Source: Antilocapra americana (Eukaryota > Chordata > Mammalia > Artiodactyla > Antilocapridae). Taken from it: DNA of 64,000 bases. Shown in pieces: positions 48,801 to 60,544 of this stretch. Under the pieces are notes generated by a model. That model saw only the letters and a program-made list of their open reading frames with translations, had not been told where the DNA came from and ran no database searches. The DNA is taken from assembly GCA_007570785.1 (NCBI GenBank), contig ML662465.1, positions 4,909,902 to 4,973,901 of the forward strand, read 5' to 3'. The position numbers and the translations under genes were made by a program. The first letter of the stretch is position 1. Each line of letters opens with the position of its first letter.

Positions 48801-50039
48801 TAGAGGCAACTGATACACTTAAATTTTTACTTCCGAGATTTCACAATTCCATAGCTAATTTTTATCTTGTTCTTATATTTTGTTACAGCAACCAAAATTT
48901 TTCATTATTCTTATCTCTAAATTGTTTCTTTCATATTAAAAGAGTCTACTTGAACCAATATGTCTATGCCAAGAATTAAATAGTATTATACATTTTATTT
49001 AGGATCTTTAAATTTATACTCTACTACAGTTTAGTTTCGGAAGCCAGCTTTATTGGGTTATGCTGGTTATCATGGTCAGGCTAGCTCGTAAAGTGTGGCA
49101 GCCACTTACTTTGTCAGCTCCTCCAAGTCTCCCATTCCTTCTTCTTATAATGTATGTTGTTCTCTGAGTTAGAGGGATGCTGTTTGGTCCAGGCCTGGCA
49201 AACTGTAAGAGTTCATTCCCCTAACAACTGAGGACCAACCAGTCAGAACCCTTTCCTGGGACTGATTATGAACTCAGGAATAAAGAAGGCCTCTGTGTCA
49301 ATTAAGGTTTCCATCTTTCCCTAGGGTCAACTACAACCAGGTTGCCAGACATATTTATAGGTACGTCCTGTCTCCAGTAGGAGCAAACAAAGCAAGGACA
49401 AGTCAGCTGGGGTCCCAGCGTGAAACGAATGGCATATTCAAATCAGGAGAGTTTAAGGCAGGTTTCATAAAAGGACTGTTTAGAAAAGTGTGGGCATGCT
49501 GTTGAGAAACCAAGAGGGAGAGTGCAGTAACTGAGGGCCAGTATGAGCAGAGGGACAAGAGGAGAGGGTAGAGCACTCCCGGAAGCCAAAAGGGGAGAAT
49601 GTGCAGAGGTGTCTTTGGGAGGGAACAGCTGTAGACTGCCTTAGGAGGGGAACACTGTCAGAGGGTAAAGCCAAGAAGACCTCAGGACAAACACCCTGGG
49701 CTCACCCTCCAGTCTCCTATCAATCCTGTCTTAAGCCCAACCAGAAGTCAGAGAGTAAGGGAATCCCCACTGATGCAGCCCTTACTGGTCAACCTCTCAA
49801 GGAGAAAGCAGAGATGATTTGGAAGGACAAAGGAGACAGCTGGCACAGCAGATGAGGGCCAGCTGCAAAATGGAAACAAGTCCCCACTTTTCATGTGCAT
49901 CTCTGCAATGAGACTTTGCAGCCCCTACCATCCAGAGGTGAAGTCTGTTTGTCCACCCCAAATCTGACCTTGGCCATAACCACTGCGACACAAATAAAAG
50001 CTTGAAAAACACCTGTGCTGTGGGGGTTTTCTTCTTCTG

Positions 50040-50352
50040 CTAAGCTTGGAACCCTGAGACCAGTGTGCAGATGAACCTAAACTAATGGAGGAAAGGAGAC
50101 AACATGGAGGAGGAAAAAAGGGTCCCAGTCAAGAGGCTGCCAAGTGTCAGTCATGTGCCTGAGGCTACCCTAGGTGATCCTGCACCAGCCAAGTCACAGC
50201 TGATCAAATGGACGAGAGAGCTCAGCAGTGATCAGCTGAATAGACCCAGATCAGAAGAATGACCCAAGTGGCCCACACAATCACCAAACATGATAAATGT
50301 TTTAAGACTAAATTTTGGGATCGTTTGTTACACAGCAAAGCTGACTGATACA
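50040..50352 (+). mobile_element. MLT1-type LTR (ERVL-MaLR), 3' part
   Basis: Has ttggaaccctgagaccagtg, tgaatagacccagatcagaa and the typical end taaattttgggatcgtttgt, tacacagcaaagctgactga, tacag. It is an old solo LTR with no coding part. Confidence 0.75.
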
Positions 50353-50669
50353 GCCAAATAATGAGAAAGCATCTTACAAGTATTGGATCTTCAGTTTCAG
50401 TGTCTGAGACTCTTATCCCTGAAGCTCTTAATCCCTCTCAATGTCCTTCCCACGAGCCAATCTCTTTACCTAGTGCCATTTCGAGTTGGCTTTACCTCAC
50501 TTTTGATTTTTTAAAATTGTAAACGTTTACTTTTTCTCTATAATTTGACATAGTTCAAAATGAACAGATTAGGTAAGATAAGCTACAAGGATATATTGTA
50601 CAAGATGGGACATATAGCCAATATTTTATAATAACTATAAATGGAGTATGGACTTCTACACACTGTAGG

Positions 50670-50745
50670 AGCAGCTACAGTCCATGGTTGCTAAGAGTCG
50701 GACATAACTGAGAACTTAGCGTGCGCATGCACACACACACATAAA
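50670..50745 (+). repeat. BovA SINE 3' fragment
   Basis: Only the tail remains: gctacagtccatggttgcta, agagtcggacataactgaga and a CA-rich end. Confidence 0.8.
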
Positions 50746-51589
50746 TGAAGTATAACCTTTAAAATTATGAAGCATTATATTGTATACCTGTAATTTACCT
50801 AATATTATCCATCAGTTATACTTCAGTAAAAAAGCAAAGCATGTCACAAAAAGGAAACAAAGATATTTTAAGACAATAGGCTCACTGTTATGAAAATCAA
50901 AATCAAATCAAATGAAGAGAAATTCTTCATTCTTCTAAAGTTTAAGATAATTTACCCATGAAGCCTATTATTCTGGAGCTTTGGGAGAAGAAAAGCAATG
51001 TTCTAATTTCTCTCGATTATTTGCCTGCTAGGTTTTCATTTCTTCTTGAGATAAAATTGCCAATTTAAAATTTCCTGGAGAATCATCCCTTTCAACCAGA
51101 TTTTCAAACCCATTAGCATTTATATGCATATTCTTTTAATACATGAATTTAATATGTTCTTTTTAAATTTTCTTTTATTTCTCCTTTATTAAGTCTTCAA
51201 CATCTAACGCATGATTTATCATTTTTAATATATATCTTCATAAAGTAAGACTTGATTAAGAAACACAAAAACGATGCATTCAACATTATTGCCTGCATCT
51301 TTCACTGGCCTGATTTAGTGATAGAATCAGGAGGGTACAGGGCACAACAATGAGTTTTATTTGGTACATTGACCATGAATGATAAGAAATTATTATTCCT
51401 AAAGCCATAAAATGCTGGAGAAATTATCTTTAGACAAACCAGCTAAAGAGTCCTTTCACACTTTTGTAATGCCTGGCACTGAACCTCCGCTCAACAAAGT
51501 TAGCTATTATTAGCTATTATTCCTTGGCAGATCAGAGTGTAACCTGCACCCCTTCTTGAGTAGAGAGGTTCTTCCAGGGATAAATCATA

Positions 51590-51840
51590 ATTTAGAAACC
51601 ATTTTCCTAGTGCCTTCTTTGTGCCAGACACTATTCTGGATGTGTTTCAAGTAGCTTTTCATTGAATACTCACCCCAAACCTACGATTTATGTATTATTT
51701 GCCCCATTTTAAAGACACAAACTAAGGATCACAGAACTGAAATAATTTTACCAAGATCAATGGAGCTGGAAACTTCAGCACTGGATTTTGACACCAAAGT
51801 TTTCTGGCTCCAAAGTCTAGATTCTTTTTCTCAGCATTGC
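51590..51840 (-). repeat. MIR SINE, antisense
   Basis: Reads tttgtgccagacactattct, gccccattttaaagacacaa and attttaccaagatcaatgga, with a gaaacttcagcactggattt end. Confidence 0.7.
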
Positions 51841-51879
51841 ACTTTAACATTTCAGGTTTTGTATAAAGTAATGGAAATG

Positions 51880-52100
51880 GCTTCCCAGATGCTAGTGGTA
51901 AAGAACCCGCCTGCCAATGCAGGGGACGTAAAAGATTCAGGTTCAATCCCTGGGTCAGAAAGATGCCCTGGAGGAGGGCAGGGCAATTGACTCCAGTATT
52001 CTTGCCTGGAGAAACCCATAGACAGAGGAGCCTGGGGGGCTACATACAGTGCATAGGGTTGCAAAGAGTTGGACACAACTGCGTGACTTAGCACTCACAC
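51880..52100 (+). repeat. Bov-tA SINE
   Basis: Starts gcttcccagatgctagtggt and has an exact 10-bp duplication, aatggaaatg, at 51870-51879 and 52101-52110. Confidence 0.93.
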
Positions 52101-52204
52101 AATGGAAATGAAAACAGAAGTGCATGGTGTTAGCTGGAGGACTGGAGAGAACTGTCAGTACACCGATGATTAGGGAGATCAGTGGAAATGCCATCAGCTA
52201 CCTG

Positions 52205-52500
52205 CACCAAAGGCTTAGGATGTGACAGGCACTGTGCTTAGTGCTCTCACAAAATGGCTCTTTAATCCATCTGTGGTCAGTCCTTTTGATGCTGATGTAG
52301 TTAGCTCTTTTTCATTTTAAGGATTTTTTTTTAAATTATTACAACAGACCTATGTCGTTGGTACTAACATCCCAGTTTGTGGATAAGAAAACTGAGCCAC
52401 AGAGAAGGAAAATGACACACCCAAGATTGACTCATGCATGACTGACAGAGTCAGGACCTGAACTCAGGTATGACTGACTTGAGAGTCTACATCCTTAACC
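52205..52500 (-). repeat. MIR SINE, antisense
   Basis: Reads tgtgacaggcactgtgctta, tttgtggataagaaaactga, gccacagagaaggaaaatga and gacctgaactcaggtatgac. Confidence 0.75.
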
Positions 52501-52515
52501 ACCATTGTCTCTGGG

Positions 52516-52736
52516 TATGTGTGTGTCTCATTCACTCAGTCATGTCCGATTCTTTGTGATGCCATGGATGGTAGCTGACCAGGCCCCTCTGTCCATGGAA
52601 TTCTCCAGGCAAGAATGCTGGAGTGGGTTGCCATTTCCTCCTCCAGGGGAACTTCTCAACCCAAGGATCAAGCCCTCGTCTCCTGCATCTCCTGCATTGG
52701 CAAGCGGAGTCTTTACCACTGAGCCACCTGGGAAGC
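52516..52736 (-). repeat. Bov-tA SINE, antisense
   Basis: Full antisense copy (aagaatgctggagtgggttg, aaggatcaagccctcgtctc, gagccacctgggaagc) with an exact 14-bp duplication, ccattgtctctggg, at 52502-52515 and 52737-52750. Confidence 0.94.
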
Positions 52737-52854
52737 CCATTGTCTCTGGGAGTGATCCATAAACTGCCCAACTTTCCATTTGTAGTTGGAGGGGGCTAAG
52801 TCACTCAGGGACCTGGGTCAGGGAATACAAGAGGTCTGTTGTCCTACTGAGGCT

Positions 52855-53520
52855 GTCTGACTCTCTGATCCACAGTGAGACCTGAGAGTCCTTTATGAAG
52901 CCCAGTGTGATGGCCTCCAGGAATTCTATTCCACAGTGACCCCTTGAGTCAACAGGATCTGCAGTAGCTTGACAAGAGATTCTTTCCCTCCCATGATGAG
53001 TGGTCTATTTCTTTACCACTTGAATTTGGGCTTGGCCATGAGACTACTTGGGGGCTTCCCTGGTGGTTCAGTGGTAAAGAATCCACCTGCCAATGCAGGA
53101 GACACAGGTTTGATCCCTGGTCCAAGAAGCTACCTTGGAGTAGAAAATGGCAACCCACTCCAGTATTCTTGCCAGGAGAACACCATGGACAGAGGAACCT
53201 GGCAGACTACAGTCCATGAGGTCACAAAGAGTTGGACACGACTGAGCTATTGAACAATAACATGAGACTACTTGGTCCAGTGGGACATTATTGAACATGA
53301 TGCGTGAGCTGGAAAAGCACTGATGCATTGGGATGTGCTTACTTGCTCTTCTTGGAACCCTGAAACCACCACGTGAACAAACCAGAGCTGGTCAGCTGGA
53401 AGATGAGAAGCCACGTGGAGAAGAATCAAGGCACCTAGGCCAACAGCCAGCTCACTGCCAGTCATGTGAATGGGGCCAGCCTAGATTATCCAGCCACTAG
53501 GCAGACACAAGCAAGAATCC
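52855..53520 (+). mobile_element. MLT1-type LTR, split by a Bov-tA
   Basis: The right part (53276-53520) has cttcttggaaccctgaaacc, accagagctggtcagctgga, agatgagaagccacgtggag and caacagccagctcactgcca, the MLT1 order. The left part (52855-53051) has attctttccctcccatgatg. Confidence 0.7.
53052..53260 (+). repeat. Bov-tA SINE inserted in an MLT1 LTR
   Basis: Full copy (ggcttccctggtggttcagt, caggtttgatccctggtcca) with an exact 15-bp duplication, catgagactacttgg, at 53037-53051 and 53261-53275. Confidence 0.95.
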
Positions 53521-54439
53521 CTTAATCTTTGTGCCCAGAGCAAGTCCTACACTTGACTTATCCTAGTCCAAGCCCTCAGAGACAAGTCTTCTCTTTCTCA
53601 TTCTGAGAAGATCTCAGAACCAGTAGAATCCCTACAGATGATCAGAAGTACCACTCAGGAACTCTGTCAAGTGTTGAGGTCCCCCAGTGGTGGGTGCCCA
53701 TATGTATTGTCCATTCCCATTGGCATTGAATGGTTGGGTCCATAGCTGGGTTCACTGGGACAGAGCTTGATTCATAAAATTCCCTCAGGTAGCCTAATAT
53801 GCCATGATGGAGACCTAGAAGGCTGCCAACCACACTAAGATCTATTAATACCCAAAATATTCCTCAACTCAGGCTGGACTTGGAATAGCAGAGGGCAGAA
53901 GACAAAAAGGACAATTCCTTTTTCACAGATGGAGGCAGCGCTTTTCTGCTCCATGAGCTTGCTGCATACCTGCTCCTCCAAGGTCATACAAGAGGAGGGC
54001 ACCCCTCCTTATCTGCATGAGCCTCAGAGAGCCTGGCCAGGTAGGAGAACAGGTGAGGCCAGATATTTAATCATGTCTCCAACCACGGATAGAAAGAGGT
54101 CAATGAACCAAGTCAACCCAGTTCAGGAGTCTGGACCAATTCATCATCGTCGGTGCCAACTGGCCTTCTTGGACCTGTGTCCAGAGATTGGCTGCCAAAC
54201 CCTATGTATGCTGGCTGCAGCGAGCACTGCCTGCTCTCCCCATGCCCAAGGCAATGAATGACTACACTGTTCCACTCGCACAGAGCAGGGTCTTCTGTAA
54301 CTTAGGGAGCCTACACATGCCTAGGAAGGGCGACTGCCAGGTGGCAGGCAGAGGACCTATTCATTCATCAGACTTACCTGGTAGACATCTGTCCCCATTG
54401 TCTACCCAGCACACATTCACTGTTACTCATTACCATTGT

Positions 54440-54660
54440 CATTATCATATTCAATATGTACCAGACACTGTCCTGAACATACACACCAGATACTCCTAGC
54501 AAGGTTATCAGGTAGGGACTATTGTTTTATTCATTTTCAACTGAGCAATCTAAAGCACAAATGGACTGAAGCACTTTGCCCAAGGTCAAGCACACCAGAG
54601 TCTCGAAATGCTGGCTCCATCCACAGTGTGATTCTAACCAGTACACAATACTGCTTCTCT
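54440..54660 (-). repeat. MIR SINE, antisense, diverged
   Basis: Reads tgtaccagacactgtcctga, then gcacaaatggactgaagcac and tttgcccaaggtcaagcaca. Confidence 0.65.
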
Positions 54661-56204
54661 AATTTTCCTCCGAGGGACCGACCGCCTCTCTCCCAGGCTC
54701 AGACCTCCCCAGGAGTAAGCCCATAACCAGGCCTGCCAACCAGCATAACCACCCTCAGTTATATATGACCCAGGATTTACTGAGACTTTAGCTCTTGTCA
54801 TTAGGGCCGCAGCGCTGACAAGACATGAAGACTAAAGGTACCGCGGCCAGCATGCTCCCGGAGGAGAAAAGCCTTCTTGAAACAGAAACCAGGACAGAAG
54901 AAAACTAAGCTAAGAAACGGAGAAAGAGATCCCTGAAGATCTCATTTCGGCACCTTGATTCACTGGGTTGAGCTTTTCAAAATTTCCCTTTCCACATAAA
55001 ACAGTTTAAGCTCTTTCTCCCTCAGGCAACATAAAAACCCACGGAATAGAGAGGGGCTATGGGAAACAGCATGCTCCTGGCTGCTCTCTGAGTATCACGC
55101 CTTGGTCTGCATGAACATTCAGAGCTGCATAATGGAGGCAGGCCGTTCCCCAAACTTACCCTCTCTCCCGGGGACACAGGAAGGAACGGCACTAAAAGGG
55201 TCAGGGAGTGTGATCTGAGAGAACGTGAAGAATGGTCCCATCTTTGTCTCTGCAAACAGGCCTGTGAGGGTTTTGGTTCTCTGTTGCCTGGAGTTCTTAA
55301 ACCCAGATAGCACAGTCTGCAAGCAGAACAATTGCAGCATCAGCTCTAGAGTATGTATGGCCGGCCCCTGATCTGCAGCAAAATGGCAGATGACCACCAC
55401 TGGAAGGCCAGCAAGAACACATGTAACAAGAGAAGGTAGTGACTACCCACTTCGAGCAAGCTGAGATCAGCTGTCAAGTCTAAGTGATCAAGACAGGGCC
55501 AATGGGAGACAAAGCCAATGGGGAAGATTCCAGGAAGGTGAACCAAAGCAGGAACAAAATAAGATTACTAGGGGTGACAGACGCACAGAGTTCATGACTG
55601 GGCCAACAGTGGAGTATGCATGGTGGAAAGTATGGGATGGTTTCAGCTGCATGGAAAAGAATGAACTGTGAGACTTTACCAGTAAGAGGTGCTTCTTATC
55701 TCACATATGCAGTCTGAGCATAAAAGAACTCAGCGTTGGCTCAGCAGTTCATCAGTGTCATCCATGACCACTCAGCCACGCTCAGCATGTCAGTCATAGC
55801 TTTCTCATTGACCCTAAGGCTTGCCACAACTCCATGCATTATGTGCCCACTCAAAAATGTACACCAGAACAAAGAAAGGAATATCTTCCTTTATCAGAAA
55901 GGAAAGTCTTTCCTAGAAGTCCTGCCCAGACTTCCCCTCGGGTCCCAATGAGCAGAATTGGGTCGCATGCTCACTCACTAGCTACAAAGGAGCCTGAGAA
56001 AGCAAGCAGCAGGCATCTTCAACTTCTGTGCTGAGAGGTGGACTCTGCCAGAAAGGAGAGAGTGAGGGATAGGAATGGCTGTTGGGTAGGTGATCCACAG
56101 GGTACCCCGAACTTCAGGTAAACTTGCACCAGACTTCAGCCACAGAGCATTCAAACATAGCACTCACGCTATCATTCACTTAATATTTTTCTTAAGTCCA
56201 TTTA

Positions 56205-56345
56205 TCTCTTAAAATGTTTACTTATTTAATTATTTTGGTCCACACCACACAGCATATAGGATCTTAGTTCCCCAATCAGCGATTAAACCTGTGCCCCCTG
56301 CACTGCAAGTGTGAATTCTTAACCACTGGACTGTCAGGGAAGTCC
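56205..56345 (-). repeat. CHR-type SINE, antisense
   Basis: Reads cttagttccccaatcagcga, ttaaacctgtgccccctgca and ccactggactgtcagggaag. Confidence 0.85.
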
Positions 56346-56358
56346 CTATCTTTTGAAA

Positions 56359-56555
56359 ATGAAAGTGAAAAGGAAAGTGACTCTGTCATGTCTGACTCTT
56401 TGCGACCCCATGGACTATACAGTTCATGGAATTCGCCAGGCCAGAATACTGGGTAGCCTTTTCCTTATCCAGGGGGTCTTCCCAACCCAGGGATCAAACC
56501 CATGTCTCCCACATTGTGGGCAGGTTCGTTACCAGCTGAGCCACAAGGGAAGCCC
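56359..56555 (-). repeat. Bov-tA SINE, antisense
   Basis: Contains ctctgtcatgtctgactctt, agggatcaaacccatgtctc and gagccacaagggaagcc. It is the nearest SINE downstream of exon 3 in gene order. Confidence 0.9.
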
Positions 56556-57051
56556 TATCTTTTGTTTAACCCTAAACACCTTTACTTTGGAAATTTTATA
56601 TCCTCACCGGAAATGACAAACCACTACTAGATACAGTTTTCAAACCATATTAAAATTAAACAATGATGATCAAAACAAAGTTTATTTGCCAGTTTTACCC
56701 AGGAGCATCCCTCATCCCTCAACAGCAATCACACTTTGGGTTGAACGGAGCAGGAAAATCTCACTTCCTCCTAATTCTTGGCCCTGACAAAGAGTTCACG
56801 ATTTAACCCCTGCCCATCACTCTCACGCCTTAGCCATAAAGATGAAGATATTGTGCTAAATCAGAGTAGGGAAACTGGCTTCTTGACATCATGCACCCCT
56901 CTCAAAATGTTTTGTTTTTTCCCGTTAAGATGAAAATAGTCTCAGAGGCTGTAGGGACCATGACGTCCTGACTTTCTGTTGGTATACTCACAGTCACCCA
57001 AAGGATGCACTGGCTGTGGGAAGAGAGAGGTGCCCAGTACCCATTACTTAC

Positions 57052-57134
57052 GTCAGAGGCTGGGCCCTTGTCAGCGCCCGGGCAGGAGAAGGTGACAAAT
57101 TCATGGCACCGCTTGTGAACGACAAAACAGCAGA
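57052..57134 (-). CDS. PRKCB: PRKCB exon 3: second half of the C1A zinc finger
   Basis: An 83-bp coding exon of protein kinase C beta. After completing Val69, begun in exon 2 outside the window, it encodes [12 protein letters not shown], then [15 protein letters not shown], residues about 70-96. It supplies C1A zinc ligands Cys70, His75, Cys78 and Cys86 and the linker to C1B. C1A binds diacylglycerol or phorbol ester and helps dock the kinase at the membrane. The acceptor is TTCTCTTTTGCAG (to 57135) and the donor GTAAGTAATGG (from 57051). It ends in phase 0, so it joins exon 4 as GAC-GAC (Asp-Asp). This stretch alone is very similar among conventional PKCs; its link to exon 5 in the same direction supports beta. 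The frame is intact. Confidence 0.97.
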
Positions 57135-57215
57135 CTGCAAAAGAGAAAATGAGGGTAGGAGGGAAGGGAGAGGGGACGTGGGGAGCAGGAAGGGAGGGGA
57201 AGAGAGGAAGACATC
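57135..57215 (-). promoter_or_regulatory. Extended polypyrimidine tract upstream of exon 3
   Basis: On the plus strand this is almost all A and G (gggaagggagaggggacgtg, agggaggggaagagaggaag). On the gene strand it is an approximately 80-base C/T tract leading straight into TTTTGCAG. That is much longer than a typical tract, and fits strong U2AF/PTB binding. It could also form triplex (H-DNA). Confidence 0.75.
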
Positions 57216-57549
57216 ATTAGACCTGGGCTTTATACCCTGGACTTCATAATCAAATAAACAATGCCTTCAGCTTCTGCCCCTTGTCTTCTATTGAAGTCAA
57301 ACTCCTGGGTACACTGGTGCTACGACTTGTAAATTACTAATTATATAGTGACAACTACATTTAGCGAACCCACAACACAAAAAGTGAACCCTAGTTAATG
57401 GCTTTTAGTTAATAACAATGTGTCAATACTGGTCCATCAATTGTAACAAACGTACCACACTAATGCAAGATTCTTTAAAAGTGCTTTACATATATTAACT
57501 CACTTAATATTCCTAGCAACACTCTAAGGCATGCTATTTCATTTTTTCA

Positions 57550-58250
57550 CATTTTTTAATATTATTTTCCATTATGACTTATCATAAGGTATTGAATATG
57601 GTTCTTTTCATTTTTTAATTGAGATAAAATTGATATAACCTTATATTAGGTTCGGGTGTATAACAATGATTCCATATATGCATTTTTAAATGATCATTAC
57701 TATAAGTCATCAACATCCATCATCACACAGTTGTAAATTTTTTCTTGTGATAAGATTTTTTAAGATTTACTCTCTTAGTGACTTTCAAATATACACTGCA
57801 TGCTCAGTAGTTGTGTCCGACTCTTCTGCAACCCCATGGACAGTAGCCCGCCAGGCTCCTCTGTCCATGGGATTTCCCAGCAGGAATACTCAAGTGGGTT
57901 GCCATGCCTTCCTCCACTCCTCCAGCAGATCTTCCCAACCCAGGTCTCCTGTATTGGCAGGCAGATTCTTTTGTCTCCTGCACTGGCAGACAGATTCTTT
58001 GCCACTGAGCCACCAGGGAAGCCCAAATATATGCTTCAGTACTACTAACTATGGTCACCATGCTATTTATTATATCCCCTGAACTTATTTATTTTTACCA
58101 TTTTCACCCATTTCACCCACTCCCCACCCTAATCTCTGGCAACCACCAATCTGTTCTCTGTATCCATAAGTTCACTTCTTGGTTTTGGCATTTGGGGTTT
58201 CTTTTTTTTTCAGATCCCACATACAAGTGAGTTAACATGGTATTTCTCTT
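57550..58250 (-). mobile_element. Ancient L1, antisense, split by a Bov-tA
   Basis: The left part has ttaattgagataaaattgat and aacaatgattccatatatgc. The right part (58032-58250) has actatggtcaccatgctatt, tctggcaaccaccaatctgt and cagatcccacatacaagtga. Confidence 0.8.
57794..58023 (-). repeat. Bov-tA SINE inserted in L1
   Basis: Antisense copy (gtccgactcttctgcaaccc, gagccaccagggaagcc) with an 8-bp duplication, caaatata, at 57786-57793 and 58024-58031. Inside it, a gcaggcagattctttt-type segment appears twice (57957-58000), a small internal duplication. Confidence 0.92.
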
Positions 58251-58796
58251 TCTCTTTCTAATTTATTTCACTTGTAAATGTTAATAATAGGGGGAACTAG
58301 GGTGGAAATGAGGTTGAGGGAATGTACAGAAACTGTATTTTCAATCAACTTTTCTATATGCCTAAAACTACTCAAAGCACCAACAATAAACAAACGAAAA
58401 TAGAAAACTGCAGGAGGAAAATAGCAGGGCAGAGGAGGAACATAATATTAAAGGGATCTTAAAAAGGTATTAACTAAACACAATATGTAGACGTTGGCTG
58501 GGTCCTAATTTAAATAAAATAATAGGTTTTTTTTAATAATTATGAGACAATCAGAAAAAATGAATGTATTCATCTTTTGATAATATGAGGGAATCTTTGT
58601 TATTGGTATTAGGGAATTATAATTTTTGATATAATAAGGATATTATGATTTTTTTGTTTTTCTTCTAAGGATACATCCTATAATCTTTATGGATAAAATA
58701 ATTCAATTCAAAATAATTCAATACAACAGAAAGGAGACAGAAAGGGTTATAGATATGGAAAAACATTAGTCTTGACTGATTATTAGTGAACCTGCG

Positions 58797-58917
58797 GGAA
58801 ATTCCCTGACAGTCCAGTGGTTAGAACTCTGTGCTTCCACTGCCAGGGGCTCAGATTCAATCCCTGATTGGGGAACCAAGATTCCACAAGATGGCAAAGC
58901 TAAAAAGAAGAAGAGTT
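58797..58917 (+). repeat. CHR-type SINE
   Basis: Starts ggaaattccctgacagtcca and has ggctcagattcaatccctga, ending in an A-rich aaaaagaagaagag tail. Confidence 0.85.
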
Positions 58918-59789
58918 CCAAAGGGGTCAATTTCTTTCTCCTTTTTGTTATTATTTATTGCATTTTGTAAGTAATATGTGCTTTGTATAAAGACATCTGT
59001 GTCAAACAGCATATATATATTTGTTGTGAGTGGGGAAGTCCTCTGTGCCTACATGTCTGTGGATGCTGAGAGTAATATATGAGAAGCGGCCAAAACATGC
59101 TAATGATGGTTCTCTCTGGGCAGTAGGACTGCAGATTGTTTTTACTGACAACTTTATATCTATATTGTTTGAAATGTTGACAATGAGTATATGTTAATTA
59201 CAGAACATCAAGGGAAACAAGCCTACTTTCATTTTGAAACAGAAAGTCAAAGAAAAACAAAGATCAGGAAATGAAAAACATGATTGCCCAAACTGGAAAT
59301 TCAGTGGTTGGGCTGATACAAAGTGGAGGACAACTAAAAGGGAACTTAGCAAGTTGAAAGTCTAATTTGAGTGATTTCCTCAGAATTCTGGGGGAAAAAA
59401 AGCAAGACAAAATAAAAGAAATGACACAAAACATGTAGGATAGATCTCAAAATTCTAATATCTATACTGAAGGATGTCCAGGAAAGAAAAGAAAGAAAAG
59501 TAAAGAAGGTGTAGTTGAAGAAAATGAAAGGAAATTCTCTAAAGATTAAGAAGAATTTGAGCCATTAAATTGAAAGAAGCTATCAAGTGTCAATGGATAC
59601 GAATAAAAAGAAAAATGACTAACAGTGAGAATTACCAAGGCTCAGATATGAGGACGTGTCCAGCAGGGACAGGAAGAGAAGATGGGGAAGTTACTGACAA
59701 AGGAACAAAAATAATTTTAACATCAGATTTCTCATCTGCAACTCTGAATTCTAGGATACAATGGAGGCACTTCCAACGGTTAAGAGTTC

Positions 59790-60020
59790 TCCTTCTAGGG
59801 GAACACATGTATACCCATGGCTGATTCATGTCAATGTATGGCAAAATCAACACAATAATATAAAGAAAAAATAAGTAAATAAATAAAAGAGTTCACCTTC
59901 TAATGCAGAGGGTTAGGAAGCTGAGATTCCCCATGCATCACGGCCCAAAGACCAAACCATAAGACAGAAGCAATACTGTTACAAATTCAATAAAGACTTT
60001 TAAAATGGTTCACATTAAAA
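59790..60020 (+). mobile_element. Ruminant L1 3' tip followed by a 5'-truncated CHR SINE
   Basis: 59790-59890 reads ggggaacacatgtataccca and aatcaacacaataatataaa, the L1 tail. From 59892, ctaatgcagagggttaggaa, gcaatactgttacaaattca and ataaagacttttaaaatgg give the 3' part of a CHR element. Confidence 0.7.
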
Positions 60021-60544
60021 AAAAAAAAAATCTTTAAAAAATTTAACTAAATTGATTGTGGCAATCATTTTTTAAAAATTAAAAAAAAAAAGGGCAGAAT
60101 ACAATGGAGCAACATCCTCAAAGGTTTAGGAAAACTTATTTGAACCTAAAATCCCATACACAGTCAAACAAGCATTCAAGTGAAAGAACAAAATAAAGAC
60201 ATTACCAAAATACAAGAACTCAGAAAATCTACTCCCCACAAAGAAGTAATAGAGAATATACACTCCACCAAAAAACAACAAAATGAATGAAAGCGGCATA
60301 AAACAGTGGTGAAAGAACAAAAAGAAAAGCGAGGTGGGGGTGGGGGGACAAGCCCTAAGAGACGTGGATGGGAAAAAGACTAAAAAGTTGCAATGTGCTA
60401 AGATCTTTGTCTTATTCCTCAAGAGTTAATAGGTGTGGAGAAACTGCATTTAGGACATTATAAGCTTAAAGAGTGAACAAGTTTCCAGACTACCAAAAGA
60501 AAAAAACTGGACAAAGGAAACAGTCCAACTGCACTTCAAAAGGC

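Larger units (their letters stand above)
25474..57051 (-). other. PRKCB: PRKCB intron 3 (complete, 31,578 bp)
   Basis: The donor is GTAAGTAATGG from 57051 and the acceptor ends CCCTCAG at 25474. It holds most repeats in the window, listed separately. I see no coding exon, and no repeat I can name, in these longer stretches: 25474-26009, 27066-27559, 28256-28779, 30301-30649, 31391-33104, 33164-33504, 33926-34569, 34756-35119, 38281-39054, 39431-40579 (39585-39670 may be MER5-like), 40801-41214, 41441-42065, 42276-42692, 44008-44459, 44666-45295, 45936-46277, 46469-47814, 48347-48609, 48801-50039, 50353-51589, 53521-54439, 54661-56204 and 56556-57051. Several stretches in 49.0-50.0 kb look like old unnamed repeats. 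Confidence 0.93.
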
